A DNA stretch of 64,000 nucleotides from Muribaculaceae bacterium (lineage in GTDB: Bacteria > Bacteroidota > Bacteroidia > Bacteroidales > Muribaculaceae): the NCBI GenBank assembly GCA_017405965.1, contig JAFQZK010000023.1:1-64000 (forward strand), written 5' to 3'. The position numbers and the translations under genes were made by a program. Shown here piece by piece: positions 43,591 to 51,163 of the stretch; positions within the stretch are counted from its first letter, which is position 1; each line of letters starts with the position of its first letter. The notes beneath the pieces were generated by a model. That model searched no databases. It was not told where the DNA came from and saw nothing but the letters and a program-made list of their open reading frames with translations.

Positions 43591-45990
43591 ATGACCGAAG
43601 CGATTCATCACATCCTGTACACGATACGCCGTTTCAAGACGTCAACAGCGCTGAACATTGCAGGGCTCTTGGCTGCGTTTGTCGTGTGCTATCTGATGCT
43701 GACCCAGGTCGTGTTTTTGAGGGGATACAACCATGGGATCAAGGACCACAGGCGAATCTATCGTTTGGAGAGCACTCTCTTTGCTTCTCCTGACCATGAA
43801 TGGAGCAGTGCCGCCTGCCGATTCATGGGCGAGGACTTGGCTGCCATGCCACAGGTCGAGGGTGTGACCATGACACACTATTCTTGGTCGGCGGTCACGA
43901 CAAAATTCAAGCAAGGCGATAAAGAAGTGGATTACCCCTGCCTGATCAGCAACAACACTGCCGTGAGCAACCTGACCGACCAAGTGCTGGACGGCAATAT
44001 CGAGTGGACCGACACCGACCATGAGGGCGTCATCATTCCCGCCAGCATCGCCACACAATACTTCGGCACGACACACGCCGCTGGCAAAAAGATGCTCCAG
44101 ATTTCAGGCGACACCACCATCGAGGTAACCGTGAGAGGTGTCTATAAGGATTTCCCGAAAAACAGCACACCCCGCAACTACATCATGACTCATCTGGGTG
44201 ACCTTTATGCCGACACGACGGGCAACTGGGGCTTCACCTGCCTGGTCAAGTTCAAGGAGGGGGTGGATGACCCCAACAGCCTTCTGGAGCCCATGCTGCA
44301 GCGCTTCAAAACGTCAGCACAACGCCTGCTTGCCGACAAAAACGAAACCGAGTTTAAGGAGTGGCAATACACATTGGAAACCATCAGATTCAGATTCCAG
44401 CCGCTTGATGATATCTACTTCTCCCGCGTCGACAACAACGATTTGGGCAATCGCCGGGCCATGGGTATCATCGAGTTGATTGTCCTGCTGATTATCATCA
44501 TAGCCACCATCAACACCTTGAATTTCACGCTGGCGATCAGCCCCATGTGGGTGCGCGACACCAACACGAGAATCGTCTTAGGTGCCACACGTTCATCCAT
44601 CAGGCAGCGACTCGTCGGCGAGATCACCATCATCACGGTGGTGACCTGCCTGCTGGCCTTGGCAGTGTGTCAGGTAATTCCTCACACAGGATCACTTAAC
44701 AACCTGTTCGACGGCGACATCTCCCTGAGTGCTCATCCCGGCATCGTCATTGCCATGCTGGCCATCGCTGCAGGCATCGGTATCGTTTCAGGAATCTATC
44801 CGGCATACTTCGTCACCTCTTTTAAGACGGTGACAGCGTTAAAAAGCAGTTTTGGACTCACGCCACGAGGCATCAAGCTGCGCACATTGCTCATCGGTCT
44901 GCAACTCGTCATCACGATGTTTCTCGTGTCATTCATCTGCACGCTGCACCAGCAGACAAAATTCATCTTCAACTCGGATTACGGCTTTGACATCAACCGG
45001 ATACTCAACGTGCAATTGAAGCCTCAGGAGCCGGATTACCGCGAAGTCTTGCGCGTTGACCTGAAGCAACTGCCCGAGGTGGAGAATGTCTCCTACTCCA
45101 GATTTATCATCGGCTCGACTGACCGTTACCTGAGCACCTCGGTCCAGAACCCGAAAGACTCCACTCAGTCCATTCACTGCTATGAGTTCCAAGTGGATGA
45201 AAGTTATTTCTCGACAATGGGAATAAAATTGGTTAGAGGACGTGATTTCACTCCCGCCGACAAACTCACTCAGCACTGGATTGTCAACGAGGCTTTGGCC
45301 GAATACCTCAACTCTGACGAGTTGCCTGAAGATGCGGTAAATGAAGGCGCCACGACTAGAATCATCGGCGTATGCCAGAACATCCGCTATTCAACCATAC
45401 GAAGTGATAAAAACACGCCCATCGCTTTTGTACCAAGTTCAGACAATGATTGCTGGCTAGCCAACGTGCGTATCGCCGAGGGGGCCGACCGCGAGGCTGT
45501 CAAGGCGGCTATCGCCCGATTGGTCAAGAAACACAGCGGCCACGAGTCGCCCCAAGTCCTGGACATGGAGACGACCTTGGGGTCCTCCTACAGTAATGAG
45601 TTCCGGTTTGTGAAACTGGTATATCTTTTCTCATTATTCTGCATTATCATCATGCTGGTGGGTGTCTTCTGCCTGACCATGCTCGAAACCCAGTACCGGC
45701 GCAAGGAAATTGCCATCCGCAAGGTGGCAGGAGCCACTTCGGGCAGCATCATCGGGATGTTGTGCAAGAGCTATTGCGGATTGATCCTGATTTGCTTTGT
45801 GATTGCCACACCCATCGCTTACGCCATCAGCGACCAGTGGCTCGACACATTTGTCGAGCACCAGTCCATCAACTGGTGGCCGTTCCCATTAAGTCTGCTT
45901 GTAGTGGGTGGGCTCACGCTGGGTACCATCCTGCTGCAATGCTGGCGCACCGCTCACGAGAACCCGGTGAACAGTATTAAAGACGAATAA
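43591..45990 (+). CDS. FtsX/MacB-like ABC transporter permease, second copy
   Basis: The 799-residue paralogue of the permease at 40363 has the same 8-TM layout and the same motifs (TALKSSFGLTPRGIKLRTLL, QYRRKEIAIRKVAGAT, ENPVNSIKDE). The closest similarity is in the TM regions, and the periplasmic domains have diverged, as expected if the two handle different substrates or form a heterodimer. A 14-bp tandem repeat fills the gap before its start. It converges with rlmD, with only 12 bases between the stop codons. Confidence 0.92.
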   Translation: MTEAIHHILYTIRRFKTSTALNIAGLLAAFVVCYLMLTQVVFLRGYNHGIKDHRRIYRLESTLFASPDHEWSSAACRFMGEDLAAMPQVEGVTMTHYSWSAVTTKFKQGDKEVDYPCLISNNTAVSNLTDQVLDGNIEWTDTDHEGVIIPASIATQYFGTTHAAGKKMLQISGDTTIEVTVRGVYKDFPKNSTPRNYIMTHLGDLYADTTGNWGFTCLVKFKEGVDDPNSLLEPMLQRFKTSAQRLLADKNETEFKEWQYTLETIRFRFQPLDDIYFSRVDNNDLGNRRAMGIIELIVLLIIIIATINTLNFTLAISPMWVRDTNTRIVLGATRSSIRQRLVGEITIITVVTCLLALAVCQVIPHTGSLNNLFDGDISLSAHPGIVIAMLAIAAGIGIVSGIYPAYFVTSFKTVTALKSSFGLTPRGIKLRTLLIGLQLVITMFLVSFICTLHQQTKFIFNSDYGFDINRILNVQLKPQEPDYREVLRVDLKQLPEVENVSYSRFIIGSTDRYLSTSVQNPKDSTQSIHCYEFQVDESYFSTMGIKLVRGRDFTPADKLTQHWIVNEALAEYLNSDELPEDAVNEGATTRIIGVCQNIRYSTIRSDKNTPIAFVPSSDNDCWLANVRIAEGADREAVKAAIARLVKKHSGHESPQVLDMETTLGSSYSNEFRFVKLVYLFSLFCIIIMLVGVFCLTMLETQYRRKEIAIRKVAGATSGSIIGMLCKSYCGLILICFVIATPIAYAISDQWLDTFVEHQSINWWPFPLSLLVVGGLTLGTILLQCWRTAHENPVNSIKDE

Positions 45991-46002
45991 CCGAAAACAC
46001 GA

Positions 46003-47409
46003 TCATTTCTTCTCCAGTAACGCTACATTCTCGACGTGGTGGGTGTGCGGGAACATGTCCACGGGCTGGATTTCCACGACACGGTATTTCTCGTCGAGCA
46101 TGGCGATGTCACGCGCCTGGGTAGCGGGGTTGCAGCTCACATAGACGAGGCGCTGCGGCTCGGCGTTGAGGATGACCTTGACGACGTCCTCGTGCATGCC
46201 GGCACGCGGCGGGTCGATGATCATCACCTCGGGGCGACCGTGCTCGGCGATAAAGTCGTCGGTGAGCACATCTTTCATGTCGCCGGCATAGAACAAGGTG
46301 TTCTCAATGCCGTTGACACGTGAATTCAGTTTGGCATCCTCGATGGCCTCGGGGACATACTCGATGCCGATGACCTGACGCGCCTGACGTGCCACGAAGT
46401 TGGCGATGGTGCCCGTGCCAGTATAGAGGTCATAGACGAGCTCATCGCCCGTGAGGGCAGCCATACGGCGGGCGACCTTGTAGAGTTCGTAGGCCTGGCG
46501 CGAATTGGTTTGGTAGAAAGACTTGGGACCAACGCGGAACTTCAAGTCCTCCATCTCCTCCTCGATATAGTCGCGACCGCTGTAAGTGATAAACTCCTGG
46601 TCGGCCAGGGAGTCGTTGACCTTGAGGTTGACGACGTAGAGCAGCGAGGTGATTTGCGGGAAACGGTCGCGCACGGCGCTCATCACGTCCTCGATAGCAG
46701 CGGGATTGTCCTCACCAAAGACGATGACTTCCATGATTTCGCCCGTGCTGGCGGTGCGCGTCATGGTCATGCGGATGAAGCCCTGCTGCCCGCGGATGTC
46801 ATAGAAAGAGTAACCCTTCTCGACGCAAAGGCCGCGGATGAACAGGCGCATCTCGTTGCTGATATCGTCCTGCAGCCAGCAGCGCTTGATGTCGAGCACC
46901 TTGTCAAAGGCGCCGGGGATATGGAAGCCCGCGGCATTGCGGTCAGGGAAGTCGGCACCGCTGTCGAGCTGCTCGCGGGTGAGCCAGCACTTGTTGGAGA
47001 AAGTAAATTCCAGTTTGTTGCGGTAATGCGTTGTCATCGCCGAACCCAGGATGGGGTTGATGGCGGGAATCGGCACCTTGGCGATGCGCTCCATGGCATC
47101 CACCACCTGTTGCTGCTTGCACTGCAACTGGTACTCGTAGGGCAGATGCTGCCACTTGCAGCCGCCGCACAGCCCGAAGTGCTCGCACATCGGCTCCACG
47201 CGCAGCTCACTGGGCTTCACCAGCCGCTCGATGTGCCCCTCGGCAAAACTGTGTTTCTTGCGATCGATCTTCAAGTCAATCACATCACCAGGCGCGCCAA
47301 ACGGCACAAACACCACCAGGTCGTTCCAGCGCCCGAGGCTCTTGCCCTCGGCTGCCACGCCCGTGATCTCAAAACCCTCAATAACCGGAATATCTTTCTT
47401 CTTTCTCAT
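46003..47409 (-). CDS. rlmD: 23S rRNA (uracil-C5)-methyltransferase RlmD/RumA family
   Basis: The 468-residue enzyme has an N-terminal TRAM domain (about 5-65), an Fe-S cluster motif with Cys75, Cys81 and Cys84 (CEHFGLCGGCKW) and a later Cys (near 175), and a SAM-dependent methyltransferase domain with VYDLYTGTGTIANFVA, IDPPRAG and the catalytic-Cys motif VSCNPAT. It methylates U in 23S rRNA; whether the target is 1939 or a related site is not decidable from sequence alone. The gene appears nearly leaderless (see the promoter entry). Confidence 0.93.
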   Translation of the reverse strand: MRKKKDIPVIEGFEITGVAAEGKSLGRWNDLVVFVPFGAPGDVIDLKIDRKKHSFAEGHIERLVKPSELRVEPMCEHFGLCGGCKWQHLPYEYQLQCKQQQVVDAMERIAKVPIPAINPILGSAMTTHYRNKLEFTFSNKCWLTREQLDSGADFPDRNAAGFHIPGAFDKVLDIKRCWLQDDISNEMRLFIRGLCVEKGYSFYDIRGQQGFIRMTMTRTASTGEIMEVIVFGEDNPAAIEDVMSAVRDRFPQITSLLYVVNLKVNDSLADQEFITYSGRDYIEEEMEDLKFRVGPKSFYQTNSRQAYELYKVARRMAALTGDELVYDLYTGTGTIANFVARQARQVIGIEYVPEAIEDAKLNSRVNGIENTLFYAGDMKDVLTDDFIAEHGRPEVMIIDPPRAGMHEDVVKVILNAEPQRLVYVSCNPATQARDIAMLDEKYRVVEIQPVDMFPHTHHVENVALLEKK

Positions 47410-47418
47410 AATTGCCTA

Positions 47419-47426
47419 CAAAGGTA
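47419..47426 (-). promoter_or_regulatory. promoter -7 box of rlmD
   Basis: The minus strand reads TACCTTTG (47426-47419). The ATG is at 47409, only 10 bases further, so the mRNA would start within a few bases of the start codon. Confidence 0.6.
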
Positions 47427-47516
47427 CAACAATCCCGCGAAACCTCGGTACAATAAAGAAGAAAACCATTCAATGGAATCTTCTGCCATGTACAGGCTGT
47501 GTCATAATTGTTTCGC

Positions 47517-47617
47517 CTGGAATAATAACCGCCCTAGCGGGCGGGAAATTATTCAAATTGAAATAATTGTGCTTAATTTTATATGTAATTTGCTTAATTT
47601 CCCGTGCGAAGCACGGT
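47517..47617. repeat. paired REP-like palindromic element, copy 2
   Basis: This copy starts CTGGAAT, has hairpin ACCGCCCTAGCGGGCGG, continues GAAATTATTCAAATT, and ends TTAATTTCCCGTGCG followed by AAGCACGGT. The ends match copy 1 (37992-38089) closely while the AT-rich centre differs. It fills most of the gap between rlmD and the TPR gene. Confidence 0.75.
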
Positions 47618-47638
47618 TTATTACTTCGACATCGAGTT

Positions 47639-48571
47639 TTACTCGTTGAGGGATTTGAGGATGGAGTCGCGGTTCAGGCCCAGGGTGACGGCGGTGTCGA
47701 TGTCGCGGTTCATGTCATCGCGCTGGAACCGCAGCTTGTTGAGCTTGGCACGCAGGACATACAGGTAGGGGTCGTCGGGGGTCATCTCGAGGGCGGTGCG
47801 GATGTCGGCCTCGGCGTCGTTGAGGTGTTTCATCGTCAGATAACAGTCGGCACGGTTCCCCAGCAGTTGGGCGCTGGGCTGCACCTTGATGACCTGGGTG
47901 AAGAGTTCGGCGGCGCGGCTGTAGTTGCCGTTGCGTTTGTGCAACAAGCCCATACCCTCATAATATAGGCCTGAGTTGGGGTTGATGCGCTTGATTTCGG
48001 TGAATAGGTCCTCGGCTCGCTTGGTATCGCCGCGTTCCATGGCTAGCACGCCCAGCGAGTAACGCGACTCAGTGTCGTAGAGGTCGAGTTCGCACACGCG
48101 CTCATAATCGTCGATCGCCCGCTGCACGCTGTCCATCTCGACATAGAGGGCAGCCCGGTTGAGCAGCAGCGTCACGGCATGGGGCGTCATGTCAAGGGCG
48201 AGCGAGTAGTTCTTCACTGCCTCGGCCAGTTTGCCCTGATAGCGCTGCAGGGTGGCGATATTGCTCAGCACCATCGAATTGGAAGGATTGTCGGGATCCG
48301 ATGTGAATGCCTTGAGCAGCCACTGTTCGGCGACGGGCCAGTCATGGCTGTAGATATAGGTCTGAGCCGAGTCGATATACTGAAAATAAGGTGTCTCGGT
48401 GTCGATGTCGGCGATATAGGGATTCTCGGCCTTCTGGGTTTGCGGCTTCAACCCCTTCTCCACCTTCATGTTCTCCTCACCGATGGAGTTAATCACCTGT
48501 GCCCCACCCTGCTGCCATGACAGCATCACGGCAACAATCGTTAATATCAACAATAGTTTCTTCATTTTCAA
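47639..48571 (-). CDS. tetratricopeptide repeat protein, exported
   Basis: The 310-residue protein has a signal peptide (about 1-24, ending GGAQ; the second Met is also a possible start) and six or seven TPR units covering 60-300, for example AEQWLLKAFTSDPDNPSNSM, AVKNYSLALDMTPHAVTLLLNRAALY and AAELFTQVIKVQPSAQLLGNRADCY. TPR proteins of this size serve as periplasmic scaffolds. No partner is evident; the next gene upstream is the MscS channel, 73 bases away. Confidence 0.85.
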   Translation of the reverse strand: MKMKKLLLILTIVAVMLSWQQGGAQVINSIGEENMKVEKGLKPQTQKAENPYIADIDTETPYFQYIDSAQTYIYSHDWPVAEQWLLKAFTSDPDNPSNSMVLSNIATLQRYQGKLAEAVKNYSLALDMTPHAVTLLLNRAALYVEMDSVQRAIDDYERVCELDLYDTESRYSLGVLAMERGDTKRAEDLFTEIKRINPNSGLYYEGMGLLHKRNGNYSRAAELFTQVIKVQPSAQLLGNRADCYLTMKHLNDAEADIRTALEMTPDDPYLYVLRAKLNKLRFQRDDMNRDIDTAVTLGLNRDSILKSLNE

Positions 48572-48611
48572 CTACGAATTACACGAATTCAACTGATCAG
48601 CATCCAGCCCC

Positions 48612-48653
48612 AACTGTTAACTGTTAACTATTCACTGTTAACTATTAACTATT
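48612..48653. repeat. heptamer tandem array (AACTGTT/AACTATT)n
   Basis: There are six 7-bp units: AACTGTT twice, AACTATT, CACTGTT, then AACTATT twice. On the minus strand the array supplies the stop codon and the last codons (Asn, Ser) of the MscS gene. Confidence 0.9.
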
Positions 48654-49799
48654 AACGTGTACATCAAGCTGCGGGAACGGGAAGCGGATGCCGTGCTGCG
48701 GGAACTGCTTGTAAATCTGCTCGTTCACGTCGTACAGTACGCCCCAATAGTTGGCAATCTCGGTCCAGGCACGCACAATGAGCGTCACCTGGCTTTCGTC
48801 CAGGCTCTCAACATTCACGCTGGGGTTGTAGTTGGGCTTAGGTATCAATGATGCGAGTTTGGCCTCATGCTCCTCGCGCAGCTCCACGGCCTTGCGGCGC
48901 TGCCAATGGAACAGGCGTTTCCACCAGGGCAACGGTTTCTCCTCGTGCTCCTCATGGGTCTCTTCGGGCTGTTCCTCCTCCTTGACGTCTTCATCGGTGT
49001 GCACGACACGCGCGTCGGCAGCCAGGATGTCAAGGGCAACTTTGCGGGCAACATCCACATCGTCGCCATAGCTGATACCCACACGCCACTCCACACGGTG
49101 ATAGTGCTCGGCACTGAAGTTCTTCAGCGAACTGGTGGCCAAGCCGCCGTTAGGAATGACAATGCGGTCATTATTATAGGTATTGATGATCGTATTGAAG
49201 ATCTGGATCTCGCGCACGGTACCCTTCAGTTCGCCGAACTCGATGTAATCGCCCACCTTGTAGGGTTTCAGCAACAGGATGAGCACACCGCCCGCAAAGT
49301 TCTGCAGCGTGCCGCTCAAGGCCATACCGATGGCGACGCCGGCACTGGCAAAGATGGCGATGAACGAACTCGTCTCGATGCCCAGCACCCCGATGACGGT
49401 GATGATGAGCAGGAACAGCAGTGTGATCTTGATGAACGACAGCAGGAACGACGTCAACGAGCGGTCGAAGCCCTTGGCGATCATGATGGCGCGCACCACG
49501 CTGTAGATCTTGTTGATGATGAACTTGCCGATGTAGAATATCAGTATCGCGGCAAGGATGCGCAGCGCCAGCGAAATCAACTGACTCGACAACGACGTCA
49601 CCACGCTGCCCAGGTCCAGATACTTGAATTTATCCACCAGCTTACCGGGTGTCAGTGCAGCGATGGAATCGGCACTGAGCTGGTTTGTGAGCGAGTCAAC
49701 ATGGGCCGTGACAACATTGGTCGCCTGCTTGATTTTGCTGGCAGCAACCGTATCAGGTGTCGCTACCGGAATCTGCATTAATATCTTGTTCAATGACAT
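48645..49799 (-). CDS. MscS family mechanosensitive ion channel with a charged insertion
   Basis: The 384-residue channel has three or four TM helices (about 60-190). The pore-lining region GVAIGMALSGTLQNFAGGVLILLLKPYKVGDYIEFGELKGTV is typical, followed by the beta domain (IVIPNGGLATSSLKNFS). An unusual charged stretch, KEEEQPEETHEEHEEK then WWKRLFHWQRRK (about 255-320), interrupts the C-terminal alpha/beta domain. The ATG at 49799 is preferred over one at 49850 because the promoter -7 box lies between them. The last codons fall in a tandem repeat. Confidence 0.9.
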   Translation of the reverse strand: MSLNKILMQIPVATPDTVAASKIKQATNVVTAHVDSLTNQLSADSIAALTPGKLVDKFKYLDLGSVVTSLSSQLISLALRILAAILIFYIGKFIINKIYSVVRAIMIAKGFDRSLTSFLLSFIKITLLFLLIITVIGVLGIETSSFIAIFASAGVAIGMALSGTLQNFAGGVLILLLKPYKVGDYIEFGELKGTVREIQIFNTIINTYNNDRIVIPNGGLATSSLKNFSAEHYHRVEWRVGISYGDDVDVARKVALDILAADARVVHTDEDVKEEEQPEETHEEHEEKPLPWWKRLFHWQRRKAVELREEHEAKLASLIPKPNYNPSVNVESLDESQVTLIVRAWTEIANYWGVLYDVNEQIYKQFPQHGIRFPFPQLDVHVNS

Positions 49800-49831
49800 C
49801 GTTTCTCTATAATTGATTGATTTTTGAAATG

Positions 49832-49839
49832 CAAAGATA
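49832..49839 (-). promoter_or_regulatory. promoter -7 box of the MscS gene
   Basis: The minus strand reads TATCTTTG (49839-49832), about 33 bases before the ATG at 49799. The 356-bp gap 49800-50155 also contains the next promoter and no gene. Confidence 0.65.
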
Positions 49840-50037
49840 ATACCTTCCACTCAAAAAAAACCTTAAAACACCCCTAAATAACGTGAACACCCCCATTAAT
49901 CACCAACATGCATCCCGTCAAAAAGAGAAAACCATACGCTACATCAAGCAAAGGCACCTAACGGCCTGATGAGGCCCCTGCAGGTGGTGAAAAATGATAT
50001 TTCTCATGGTTATTAGTGATTGTTACTCGGTTTTTAG

Positions 50038-50045
50038 TACATTTG
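50038..50045 (+). promoter_or_regulatory. promoter -7 box of the PAP2 phosphatase gene
   Basis: TACATTTG matches TAnnTTTG; the leader would be about 105 nt. Within it CCTGT (50061-50065) can pair with ACAGG (50075-50079). Confidence 0.6.
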
Positions 50046-50155
50046 TCGGCCAAAAAGGAGCCTGTTATGGATTGACAGGGTACTTAAAGCATTAACTACT
50101 ACAACAAATAAACAACCTGAAAAAGATTATAGACACAACTAATATTCATTGAGTT

Positions 50156-51007
50156 ATGAAGAAGAACTTATTGTTTGCTCTGGTCGCCATCGTGGGTGGC
50201 CTGACGATGAATGCACAAAACGAAGTGCAGCCCTATTTCACTGTTGATCAACTTCCTGACCTCATCAAGTGCCTGCCGGCTCCTCCCGCATTCGACAGCC
50301 CTGAATTCGCCAACGACATGATGCGTTTCGCATGGGGCAAGCAGCAGCGTCTGGACCCGGAGCGTGCCGAGATCGCCAAGCGCGACGCCGTGTGGTCCTA
50401 CGAGGCTCTGTTGGCCGAGTTTGACGTGCCTTTCGGCCTGCACATGAGCCCCGAGGACACGCCCGAGATTTGGAAGCTCATGGTCACCAGCATGACCACC
50501 ACCGACGCCATGCGCGTGGCTCCCAAGGCCTTCTATCACCGTCAACGCCCGTTCGAGCGTTTCCAGGACAAGATGCTCACCGACGAGGAGGCTGAACTCA
50601 CTGGCGAAGGTTCCTATCCTTCGGGTCACACCATGCGCGGCTGGACCGCTGCCTTGCTGCTGGCCGAAGTGAATCCCGCCGCTGCCGATACGATCTTTGT
50701 CCGCGGCTGGATGTACGGCGAGAGCCGTGTGATTGTGGGTGCCCACTGGCAGAGCGACGTGGATGCCAGCCGTGTAGCCGCCAGCATCGCCGTCTGCGCC
50801 CTGCATGGCAGCCCTGAGTTCCGCGAGCAGATGGCCAAGGCTCAGGCCGAGTACCGCGAGATGACCGGTCAGCAGTCCTACGCCGAGGAAGTGATTCCCA
50901 CCTCGCCCATTACCGACGGCCACGCCTATCGCATCGACGGTGTGCAAGTCACCGACGATACCCGTGGCATCGTCATCCAAAACGGCAAAAAGATGCTCAG
51001 GAACTAA
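50156..51007 (+). CDS. exported class A acid phosphatase (PAP2 family)
   Basis: The 283-residue protein has a signal peptide (1-20, ending TMNAQ) and the complete phosphatase signature in three parts: KAFYHRQRP, SYPSGHTMRGW and ESRVIVGAHWQSDVDA. These give the conserved Lys/Arg, Ser-Gly-His and Arg/His/Asp catalytic set of class A non-specific acid phosphatases in the PAP2 superfamily. It should dephosphorylate small phosphoesters in the periplasm. It is single, with its own promoter and terminator. Confidence 0.93.
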   Translation: MKKNLLFALVAIVGGLTMNAQNEVQPYFTVDQLPDLIKCLPAPPAFDSPEFANDMMRFAWGKQQRLDPERAEIAKRDAVWSYEALLAEFDVPFGLHMSPEDTPEIWKLMVTSMTTTDAMRVAPKAFYHRQRPFERFQDKMLTDEEAELTGEGSYPSGHTMRGWTAALLLAEVNPAAADTIFVRGWMYGESRVIVGAHWQSDVDASRVAASIAVCALHGSPEFREQMAKAQAEYREMTGQQSYAEEVIPTSPITDGHAYRIDGVQVTDDTRGIVIQNGKKMLRN

Positions 51008-51036
51008 TCACATTTTGCCACCTTTATTCCGATTTA

Positions 51037-51086
51037 TGGTGGTTGAGGCAGGTTTTTTCAACAAAAAACACCTGCTTCAACCACCA
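51037..51086 (+). terminator. terminator after the PAP2 phosphatase gene
   Basis: A 17-bp stem with one G-T pair joins 51037-51053 to 51070-51086. The loop contains a T run. Confidence 0.75.
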
Positions 51087-51123
51087 ATTTATTAACAATG
51101 TTTTTCAATCCAATAAAAATAAT

Positions 51124-51131
51124 TACCTTTG
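51124..51131 (+). promoter_or_regulatory. promoter -7 box of ileS
   Basis: TACCTTTG lies 33 bases before the ileS ATG, giving a leader of about 25 nt. No T-box or other leader structure fits in that space. Confidence 0.65.
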
Positions 51132-51163
51132 CACCCAAATTTTAAGAAGTACATTATTAAAAA

